64,000 bases of DNA from Sophora flavescens (taxonomy: Eukaryota; Streptophyta; Magnoliopsida; Fabales; Fabaceae). The notes under the pieces were generated by a model, which did not search any database, was not told where the DNA came from, and saw only the letters and a program-made list of their open reading frames with translations. Shown here one piece after another: positions 56,207 to 64,000 of the stretch (its first letter is position 1; each line of letters begins with the position of its first letter). The stretch covers positions 287,738,397 to 287,802,396 of the forward strand of contig CM061062.1 in the NCBI GenBank assembly GCA_030762895.1, read 5' to 3'. The position numbers and the translations under genes are program-made.

Positions 56207-56578
56207 AAATGGTGTTTGAACAAGCATAACAAGACTTTCTTGAACTGGTTTAAAGAAAAAATTGCAAAGGATGGTATTGCTTCTGATACATTAAAATGGC
56301 TAACACAGGGGACTAACTTTGATGTCATATGCTGGAGTGGGAACGATATCAATAAGTTTTCCTTCTATACAAAGTCCCAGGATGACAAAAGTACTATGCA
56401 AAATAGTGGGGTTATGGTCGTCGCTGAGTCCATGCATTTCCCTAGTTCGAAAGATAAAAACCCAGTTATGGCATCCGTTTCATACTTTGGAATCATTGAA
56501 GAGATATGGGAGGTTGGTTACACGAAGTTTATAGTACCTGTTTTTAAATGTCAGTGGGTCGACATTGGCAACTGTTGA
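56207..56578 (+). pseudogene. CACTA transposase C-terminal part (DUF4216)
   Basis: W-C-L-N-K-H-N-K-T-F-L-N-W-F-K-E continues the linker of 37517, then D-V-I-C-W-S-G-N-D-I-N, Y-F-G-I-I-E-E-I-W-E-V-G-Y and V-P-V-F-K-C-Q-W-V-D, the signature of DUF4216 that follows DUF4218 in CACTA transposases. The domain stops just after W-V-D, where the sequence jumps into an unrelated Ulp1-like segment. Confidence 0.9.
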
Positions 56579-56586
56579 TCTTGTAC

Positions 56587-57234
56587 CCTAGGATGAACGT
56601 CGTGGTCTTCTTCTGCTCAATTGGAAATAAGCCGGAGAATGAACTGCAGACGATCATCGAAACGTAAGCATTAAAATACTTTATAATCAGTAATGCAGTT
56701 GTTTTAATTATCTGAAAATCTATATAGATATACTTTAATTAATGTTTATTTTGTCATGATAGTTCTATTAATGCAAGCCACATGTTGCATGGTGAAAGGC
56801 GTCGGGCTATCAGATGGATTATTCCTAGGGTAAGATATTTATTAGTACAAATGCATCAAATGCAGTGGGTTTAATTATTGATTTCTATTTAATTTAATTC
56901 CTCATATTCTAATTGGGTTTCATTTGTACGTAGTCACGTACACAACGTGGATCATGAGAATGTGGATACTATGTGATGCAGTGGATGCTGGAAATTATCT
57001 CCTCCAGGATCACTGAAAGATGGCACGAGGTAAATGTTATTTGATAACAATTAGAATTAATAGTTATATATAGATTCGTTATATGTTTTATGTTAGTTTA
57101 TTATTTAAAAGATATAATCTTTTGTCCAATTAAACTTGCAGATATTCAACAATCCAACTCCATTATCTGATTTCGACATCAACAACATAAGGAGACGTTA
57201 GCCAACTTTCTTTCTTGAAGTGTACCAACCATAG
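56587..57234 (+). pseudogene. Ulp1-like (C48) cysteine protease C-terminus, four exons
   Basis: Exons 56587-56663, 56763-56829, 56934-57029 and 57142-57234 with GT-AG junctions: L-Y-P-R-M-N-V-V-V-F-F-C-S, then I-R-W-I-I-P-R, then E-C-G-Y-Y-V-M-Q-W-M-L-E-I-I (catalytic Cys in C-G-Y-Y-V-M) and a tail I-F-N-N-P...F-L-E-V-Y-Q-P-stop. This is the C-terminal part of SUMO-protease-like domains often carried by plant CACTA and MULE elements. The His and Asp part upstream is missing, deleted at the DUF4216 join, and TGA (56952) and TAG (57199) lie in frame, so it is dead. Confidence 0.78.
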
Positions 57235-57550
57235 TTTGTATATATATATATATAGTTAGTTATTTTAAAAACTTATCATGTACTAGCTATATATAGTGTA
57301 CTTTTGACTGATCATATGTATTTTGATATGAAATCTATAATATATCATGTAGCTTTTTGGTTTCTAATTATCTTTGTTGTCTGAATGTAATTGAACATAC
57401 ATATGTATTGTTCAGTATATATTAATTGTGTTTTTGTTGTACAAAAGTGATTGATGAGAATATTTAGAGTATGTTATTTTGGTATTGATCTGCATTATTA
57501 CTGAAAGGGGAAAGGAATGATAGAAATGCAAATAGCAGTTTCAAAAAAAA
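57235..57550. other. CACTA 3' non-coding region
   Basis: AT-rich with a TA run (57240-57254). Nothing coding. Confidence 0.6.
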
Positions 57551-57560
57551 AATTAGACTT

Positions 57561-57865
57561 TACACATCGGTTTTAATAAAACCGATGTGGAAAGTGAAAT
57601 TTCCACATCTGTTTTCAAGAAAACCGATGTGTAAAGTCTAATTTCCACATCGGTTTTTTTTAAACTGATGTGGAAAGTGATATTTCCAATAGTTTACCAA
57701 TTAACAAATGAACTTTTCACATCGATTTATGTAAAAACCCCTGTTAAAAATGTACCTTACACATCGGTTTTTAAACCGATGTGAAAAGTGGCAATAAACC
57801 ACATCGGTCTTTTCAACATCAGTTTAAAAACCGATGTTAAAAGCCAAAAATAACCGACATGGAAT
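57561..57865. repeat. CACTA right subterminal hairpin array
   Basis: Repeated ACATCGGTTTT/AAACCGATGTG pairs, several with loops under 10 bp, matching the left array. Confidence 0.9.
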
Positions 57866-57886
57866 CCTTTTTCTGTACTAGTGTCA

Positions 57887-58721
57887 TTTGTTAGAATTAC
57901 AAATGAACACAAGCTCACGACAAGACTCCAATGATTCCATAATTTAAAGGTGGCCAAAGTCTGGAAGTACATATTGGTATATTTCACATCCTTCATTTGT
58001 TGGTAGGCTAAATTAAAATGTGCAAATGAGGGAAGCTAAAACATTTTAAAAAAAAACAGTTATTTAATATTTAGCAACTAATAACAACGTTAATAATATG
58101 AACAAGCTTACTCAAAACAATATCAAGTTATCATGGCTATATATATCATCTACTCAAATTGCTATTGATCCATACATTTAAATTGTTTCTAAAAAATAAG
58201 TTTTCACATTTGAATTCAGCAAACGAAATCGTACTAATTAGTAGTAGCTGCACAATCATTATATATATATATATATATATATATTAAAGAACACAAGCAT
58301 GCAATACATGTAAAACCATTTTTTTTAATTCGTAAGGTGTTTTACATTTTCACTCTTCACATAAAAACTATTTCCTCACTCTTAAAACACTCATTTGCAA
58401 TTAATCTAATTCATCCAATACACTTTGTTGCATGGTTCTTACAGTACTGAAGCATGTTATCTAAATTTTATTGCTCATAAAACTCTTGAGTAATTTCATC
58501 AATTGTGTTTGATAAATCTCAAATTCTCAACCAATTTGAAGATATGACTTTCCCATCACCACATTTAAAAGTACCATTGATAGAGATTACATTGACAAAA
58601 AGAAATCAAAAGAGATAAAGAAGCATTAACATCTTAGATACATAATAATAAAGATACACATTCAATTATTTCCACACTCATATTATTATTTGCTAATTAA
58701 TAGAGATTGCACTGGAAGATA
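57887..58721. other. Host flank between the CACTA element and the SPH gene
   Basis: AT-rich with an (AT)n run at about 58260-58284. Probable 3' flank of the SPH gene. No other gene recognised. Confidence 0.5.
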
Positions 58722-58917
58722 TCAATGCCAGTGGTAGAAGCAGTGATCATATACTTTGGTATCCTTATTGAACATACATGCTTGATCTTTTTGTAGGCTC
58801 CAACGGCAATGTTTACTACATAATTTATGATCTCTTTGATTGTCGTAAATGTCAACCCAGTGCAATTTACCATCCCATGTCATGCCGCAGAAAAACAATG
58901 TAGTTCCCACAAAGTTA
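58722..58917 (-). pseudogene. S-protein homologue (plant self-incompatibility S1 family), 3' fragment
   Basis: The minus strand reads N-F-V-G-T-T-L-F-F-C-G-M-T-W-D, then W-V-D-I-Y, C-S-K-H-C-R-W-S, K-D-Q-A-C-M-F and Y-D-H-C-F-Y-H-W to a stop at 58722-58724. This is the C-terminal half of SPH proteins (PF05938), small secreted plant proteins with conserved cysteines, related to the poppy S-determinant. The N-terminal half is cut off exactly at the LTR edge of copia copy B. No stop in what remains, so the insertion may be the lethal event. The rest should lie beyond 64000. Confidence 0.82.
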
Positions 58918-59354
58918 TGAAGGATAACCTATAATTCTAATTTGTTTAGAACATCATACAGATACAAATCATAGCATATTACACATGTTAATCGAAGGAG
59001 AGGAGAAGAATTGTGTACCTTGGAGCATCGTAGAATCCATTACAATAGATCAGAATGTAAGAGGGTTGATTCTCTCTTTCTGGTTGGTGTTCAGTGTGTG
59101 TTTCAAGAATGCTTAATGGGGAGACAATCTTTTTAACCTACCAGCAGAGAGTAGGGACCTCTCAACGGGTTAACATTAGAATGACCCAACCCATCATAGG
59201 GTCACTCTTAGTAAATACCCAACAACAATTTCACCAATTGGTTACGTAATTAAGAATTAATTTTATAACTGATATATTAATAATTTAATTATAATTTAAT
59301 CACCAATTAATGCTAATCCACATATTATACACATGTTAAATTAAAAATTTAACA
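58918..59354 (-). repeat. 3' LTR of copia copy B
   Basis: 437 bp; on the minus strand TGTTAAATTTTTAATTTAAC...ATCCTTCA. Homologous to 5835-6244. Confidence 0.93.
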
Positions 59355-59369
59355 ATTCTCCCACTTGGA
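59355..59369 (-). promoter_or_regulatory. Polypurine tract, copia copy B
   Basis: TCCAAGTGGGAGAAT on the minus strand, beside the LTR. Confidence 0.85.
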
Positions 59370-59700
59370 TAACATTAATCAATTATTAAAATATAACAAT
59401 TATTAAAAAGAAATACCAGTTACGATCAAAGCACGCATTAACCAGCAGTATAAGAAATATAAGCTTTAACAATGCAGAAATAGTATCCGATAGGAAAGTA
59501 AATCATACATGCTAAAGACTCATATCTCACATAAAGAATGATGAATATAAAATTGCATATAATTAATAAAGAGAAATATGCAATTCAAGAATGGTCCAAG
59601 CATCTTAAAATGCTATAAGAGATATGAAAACAAGAATGACGTCAATTTACATATCTCATAAAAAAAACGATAATGGGCAAATAATGGTTTCAGACTCCCA

Positions 59701-60251
59701 CTAATCCAATACATCAAAAGACTTAACTAAGCCCATATGAATTACATGATTCCGGAATATTCCAACAGTTAAGCATTTGGTTAGTGGATCAACAAGCATG
59801 TTTCCTGTATCAATATGCTCAATACGAGTCTGAAACTCCTGAATCTTCTCTCTAACGAACAAATATTTCACATCAAAATGCTTAGTGCGAGAAGAGCTTC
59901 TATTGCTATGAGAGAAGTGCACAAAGACAGATATTGTCACAATATATCACAAGTGGCCTAGATATGCTTTCAACAATATGAAAGCCAGAAATTAAATTTT
60001 TCAGTCACATGGCTTGACAAGTAGCCTCATAGCAAGCAACATACTCTGCTTCCATGGTAGAAGTAGCTATAAGCGTCTGTTTGACGCTTTTCCAAGAAAT
60101 AGCTCCTCCTGCCATCATAAAGATAAAGCCAGAAGTAGATTTTCGGTCGTCAGGGCAACCTGCGAAATCAGAATCGAGAATAACCGGTGACTCGAAGTTG
60201 ATCGGACTTCTTATAGGTCAACATATAATCTTTGGTTCCTGCGCAAATATC
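59701..60251 (-). pseudogene. Copia RNase H, copy B
   Basis: STMEAEYVACYEATCQA-like block (about 60010-60060), I-Y-C-D-N (about 59940) and RTKHFDVKYLFVREKIQ (59850-59900). It ends F-D-V-L-D then TAG, where copy A has K-W-E-S before its stop, so the end is truncated by one base change. Frameshifts near 60245 and 59940. Confidence 0.85.
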
Positions 60252-61487
60252 TCATGACCTTTTTACGGCTTTCCAATGACCCAAACCTGGGTTGCTCAAG
60301 TATCTCCCTAAAGCATTTACAGCAAAAGCAATGTCGGGACGAGTACAAACTTGAGCATACATTAAACTGCCAACAGTGGAAGCATATGGGACTTTTTCCA
60401 TTTCATTTATTTCTACATCATTTTGAGGACATTGAGATTTAGAAAATTTTTTCTCACCCTTTTGAACAGGTGCAGCACATGGGGAGCAAGAATGCATATT
60501 AAACCTTTTGAGGACCTTTTCAATATATCCTTTTTGAGACAATCCAAGAACACCACGTGACCTATCATGATAAATCTGGATGCCTAAAACAACAGAAGCA
60601 TCACCAAGGTCTTTCATATCAAAGTGGCTACTCAACATAAGTTTTGTCTCGGTCAGAATTTTAACACAACTGCTAGCAAGAAGTATATCATCAACATATA
60701 GAACGAGAATGATGAACTCACCCTCACAAGTCTTCAAGTAAATGCACTGATCTGAGGCATTTTCTTTGAAGCCAAGAGAAGTGATAACCTGATCAAACTT
60801 CAAATACCATTGTCTGGAGGCCTGTTTCAGTCCATAAATAGACTTATTCAGCTTGCAAACCAAGTGCTCTTTGCCTGTTTCAGTAAAACCTTCAGGCTGA
60901 ACCATGTAAAGATCTTCAGTAAGGTCTCCATTCAGAAAAGTCGTCTTCACATCCATCTGGTGAAGTTCTAGATCAAAATGAGCTACCAAAGCCATGACAA
61001 CTCGAAATGCATCTTTTGTAGAGACTGGTGAGAAAGTCTCCTTATAGTCAATGCCTTCTCTTTAGTTATAGCCTTTAGCTACTAGTCTGGCTTTGTACCT
61101 TTCAACTTTACCATCTGGAGTACGTTTGGTTTTGAAAACCCATTTGCATCCAACAGGTTTACAACCAATTGGTAAATCCTCTAGATTCCAAATACCATTA
61201 TGAGACATAGAAGACAACTCATCATGCATAGCATTCAGCCAATCAGAAGCATGAGATCTAGAAATTGCCTCCTTAAAGGTAATAGGATCATCATCATCAT
61301 TGAGGTCAAACTCATGATCCTGAAGATATACAACATAATCATCTGGTATGGAAGGTCTGCGCACTCTTTGAGATCGTCTCAGTGGAACTTCATCAACAAT
61401 AAGATCATGTTCTTGTTCATCTACTAGTGGTGCTGCCACACCATCTTCATGTTGAAGATTCTGATCATCATCATTAGCTGGAATCAT
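60252..61487 (-). pseudogene. Copia reverse transcriptase, copy B
   Basis: P-V-G-C-K-W-V-F-K-T-K-R-T-P-D-G (about 61110-61155), an in-frame TAA for likely Gln (61062-61064) in G-Y-N-x-R-E-G, then L-H-Q-M-D-V-K-T-T-F-L-N-G (about 60930-60970), K-S-I-Y-G-L-K-Q-A-S-R-Q-W-Y and catalytic L-Y-V-D-D-I-L-L (about 60685-60710). The part 60995-60252 is open for 247 codons. Ends by frameshift at V-K-R. Confidence 0.9.
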
Positions 61488-62371
61488 AACTTCTGTAGGA
61501 AAAGGAACAATGGTATAGGAACTATGGTGCGATCTTCTCTAAGAGTAACTGGTCGTGGTATATCACTCCCACTATCCAAGTCATCCTCAAAGAAAATCGC
61601 TCGATCAGATTCGACGACTCGCATAGAATGAGATGGACAATAGAATCTGCTACCTCTGGAACCCACACAATAGCCAATAAAGAAACCACTAACAGTCTTA
61701 AGATCAAGCTTCTTAGACTGAGGATTATAAGGTCTAACTTCTGCCTTACAACCCCATACATGAAAATGTTTCAAACTCGGCTTCTTTCCACTCATAAGCT
61801 CATATGGAGTTTTTGGTACATACTTGCTGGGTACTTGATTTAGAATGTAGACAGCAGTTTTTAAGGCATCTCCCCAAAGAAAGTCTGGCAATGATGAATG
61901 GCTCAACATACATCTTACCATATCCATAAGTGTGCGGTTATGCCTCTCTGCAACTCCATTTTGCTCAGGAGTACCAGGCATAGTGTATTGAGCTTCAATA
62001 CCGCATTCCTCAAGAAATCTGGCAAAAGGTCCTGGGTTTCTACCCGTCTCATTATATCTACCATAGAATTCTCCACCTCTGTCAGATCTTACACATTTTA
62101 TCTTCCTACCTGTTTTCAACTCAACAAAGACCTTAAAAGATTTGAAAGCATCTAGGGAACTAGACTTTTCTTGAAGGAGATCTATCCATCCATATCTCGA
62201 GAAGTCATCTATAAAGGTAATGAAATACCCATATCCACCCATGGCGGTGGGTGTAATAGGTCCACACAGGTCGGTGTGAATCAACTCGTAGCACATCATC
62301 ACACCTATTTGCTGCTTTATTCCTAACCTTGGCAGTAAATTTGCCCTTGATGCAATCAATACATGTATCAA
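61484..62371 (-). pseudogene. Copia integrase, copy B
   Basis: 295 codons open: D in L-I-H-T-D-L-C-G-P (about 62275), D in V-R-S-D-R-G-G-E-F (about 62080), E in N-G-V-A-E-R-H-N (about 61945), then the PYELMSGKKPSLKHFHVWGC block. The catalytic triad is complete; the frame is lost at both ends. Confidence 0.9.
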
Positions 62372-62880
62372 AATCGGAGAAGTCTAGATCATGAAGAATA
62401 CCTTCCTTGACTAGCCTCTCAATACGGGGCCTAGAAATATGCCCCAAACGTCGATGCCATAACATAGAAGAATGTTCATTAATCCTACTGCGTTTGTTTC
62501 CAACAGCAGAATTGACATACATGTCATGTAGATTTAACATATAAAGGCCATCACGTAAAACCCTTGAACCAACGGAAATAGAATCTGAACAAACAATCAA
62601 TTTTCCACTACCAAACTTAAAGGTGTAACCACATTTATCCAAAGCAGAAACAGAAATCAAGTTCCTTCTCATAGAAGGTGCATACACAGCATCTCTTAAA
62701 AACAAATTATGTCCAGAAGGCAAAAGTAAAGAAACAATTCCAATGTCAATAACAGAAACTCCAGCTCCATCTCCCATAATAATTTTAGACTCAAGATCAC
62801 TTGGTTTCCTCGAGGCTTGTGAACCCCTGCAAGGAATTCACAACATGAATGGTTGCACCTGAATCTAACCACCAAGTATT
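62205..62880 (-). pseudogene. Copia protease and GAG-pre-integrase, copy B
   Basis: Protease W-W-L-D-S-G-A-T-I-H-V-V-N (active-site D-S-G at 62858-62866) is intact here, unlike copy A. The frame 62777-62205 holds I-I-M-G-D-G-A-G-V-S-V, R-R-N-L-I-S-V-S-A-L and the zinc-binding L-W-H-R-R-L-G-H-I-S...C-I-D-C-I-K-G. Shifts near 62790 and 62290. Confidence 0.88.
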
Positions 62881-62954
62881 TGGAGGAACATCAATGACAT
62901 TGGATTCAAAGCATGTTAGAGCCAGGAATATACCTTGCTTCTCTTGTTTCTTTT

Positions 62955-63743
62955 TCAAGAAATAGCAGTCATCTACCTTGTGTCCATACTTCTTACAATA
63001 CTTGCAGTTACCCTTGAAGAAACTTTTCTTAGCCTGCAGATGCTGCTTTGGATTTTAATTCTTTCCCTTCTGATCTTTCTTCACCAATCTTGAACCGGAC
63101 TTAGAAGTTTGAGTTGGAGCAGATGCGAAGAAAATGAGCACTGTGTGATTTACCCTTTTTAATGGACTCTTCTTCTTGTGTAACAATGGCAATCATCTCG
63201 TCCACTTGTCCATTCAGCCTTTCGTGTACTGTAAGAGGTCTTCATAACATCGAATTGTGAAGGAAGAGATTCAAGAACCCGGTAGATTAAAGTACTTTCA
63301 CCAATTTCAACTTTAAGAGATTTCAGTTTGTTGTAATAGTGCATCAGCTTCATGATATGCTCACGCACACCTCTGACCCCATCATATTTGGTCTTGTCAA
63401 ACAAGGAAAGATACTGACTTTTCTGAGCCTTCTCAAAAGTCATAAATTTCTCCCCAACAGCTTTCTGATATTCTTTAGCATTATCGGTCTCTAAGATACT
63501 CTGCCTGATGGATTTTTCCATAGTATACTTCATCACTTTCAGGCACACTCTATTAGAGTGTTCCCATTTCTCATAAGCATTTCTCTGGGCTGCAGTAGAT
63601 TCATTTGTGAGAGCTGCTGGCTTGTCTTCCCTCAAGGCCAGATCCAAGTCAGCAATGGTTAAGTAGAGATCTAGAGACTCTTTCCAGTCCTCATAGTTTG
63701 TCCCATTTAGAGTTTTGACAGAATTTGGGAAGGAGGCTGACAT
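62955..63743 (-). pseudogene. gag: Copia gag with zinc knuckle, copy B
   Basis: Start MSASFPNSVKTLNGTNYED at 63743. The UBN2-like capsid part runs to a frameshift near 63230-63160. The knuckle C-K-Y-C-K-K-Y-G-H-K-V-D-D-C (about 62964-63006) is in another frame. The start codon is present here and lost in copy A. Confidence 0.88.
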
Positions 63744-64000
63744 AAAACAAAGAATAAGGAATCATTAAGAATTGAAAGGTAATATGATTCCATATATATG
63801 TTCAGCCAATCTTGCCCATAATACAAATTTCTTATTCATTATAATTCCGCCTAAGGGTCCCGAATCATAATAAATAAGAAATATAATAAGAAGAATAATA
63901 CAATGTACAAAACTTACATCACCAAAATTTCTAATACCGATAGGATACTTGAAAACCATAATTGACATAAGCTTAAGACAAATAGTACGATGTATAATAA
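63744..64000 (-). other. Copia leader, copy B (partial)
   Basis: AT-rich leader nearly identical to 1201-1467 of copy A. The segment that would show whether copy B also has the GC-rich array lies beyond the window. Confidence 0.6.

Larger units (their letters stand above)
33097..57883 (+). mobile_element. En/Spm (CACTA) DNA transposon, interrupted
   Basis: The right end is the inverse of CACTAGTACAGAAAAAGG; the left end is a decayed CACGGGTGCAAAATATGCC. Both are flanked by TCA (33094-33096 and 57884-57886), the 3-bp CACTA target duplication. Both ends carry arrays of ACATCGGTT/AACCGATGT hairpins. It encodes a Tnp2-type transposase and an Ulp1-like tail. A Sirevirus (37518-56206) splits it. 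Without inserts it would be about 6.1 kb. Confidence 0.93.
58918..64000 (-). mobile_element. Ty1/copia LTR retrotransposon, copy B (partial)
   Basis: Same family as 1-6244, opposite strand, better preserved. 3' LTR, polypurine tract, RNase H, RT, integrase, protease and gag are in the window; the leader and 5' LTR lie outside. It is inserted in the SPH coding sequence. Confidence 0.93.

Noticed and set aside
57757..57996. Minus-strand frame spanning the CACTA right end
   Set aside because: It crosses the transposon boundary and includes the subterminal repeats, so it cannot be an original gene.

Overview
This is plant nuclear DNA, from a eudicot and possibly a legume (the lineage is inferred, not proven). 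The grounds are GT-AG introns, a plant-type S-protein homologue, a plant mobile domain gene, Sirevirus, Tat and Athila LTR retrotransposons, an En/Spm (CACTA) transposon and MITE-like foldbacks. About nine tenths of the window is transposable element, nested up to three deep. Only two host genes can be recognised: a five-exon homologue of c-Myc-binding protein (MYCBP/AMY-1) on the minus strand at 8961-12028, and the 3' end of an S-protein homologue (SPH) gene at 58722-58917, cut by a retrotransposon.

Layout. 1-6244: a decayed Ty1/copia element (copy A, plus strand). 6245-12667: host DNA with a long foldback (7089-7725) and the MYCBP-like gene. 12668-31094: a Ty3/gypsy Tat-lineage element on the minus strand (TSD aatat/aatac) with two RNase H domains and an antisense, intron-bearing plant-mobile-domain (PMD) gene between pol and the 3' LTR. 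Two Athila-type insertions sit inside it: a solo LTR (13815-15114, TSD CTCAT) and a gag-protease-only element (20188-26815, TSD TCAAT). 31359-32070: a Tourist-like MITE (TSD TTA). 33097-57883: a CACTA element (TSD TCA) with subterminal hairpins, a Tnp2-type transposase and an Ulp1-like protease tail. Its transposase is split by a Sirevirus (37518-56206, TSD AAATG), whose pol is in turn split by an Athila-type element (42558-52110, minus strand). 57884-58917: host DNA with the SPH remnant. 58918-64000: a second copy of the same copia family (copy B, minus strand), running off the window.

The most unusual structure is a repeated cis architecture shared by several unrelated elements. It consists of pairs of about 10-12 bp GC-rich motifs, starts 18-21 bp apart, with the pairs recurring mostly every 62-77 bp and very often every 72-74 bp. 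In the Athila-type LTRs the array ends about 20 bp upstream of the element's TATA box. The same architecture occurs with different motif 'words': TCGCGAGGCGA (both LTRs of the Athila element, part of the solo LTR, and the leader of copia copy A), TCACGGCCGTGA (upstream of the CACTA transposase, and in two of six slots of the solo LTR) and GYTGGGCGCY (the other Athila-type LTR). I know of no description of this paired, word-swapping array.

No retroelement here looks intact. Stops, frameshifts and catalytic substitutions are noted for each. Several in-frame stops have the form TAG where family comparison suggests CAG, consistent with decay of methylated cytosines.
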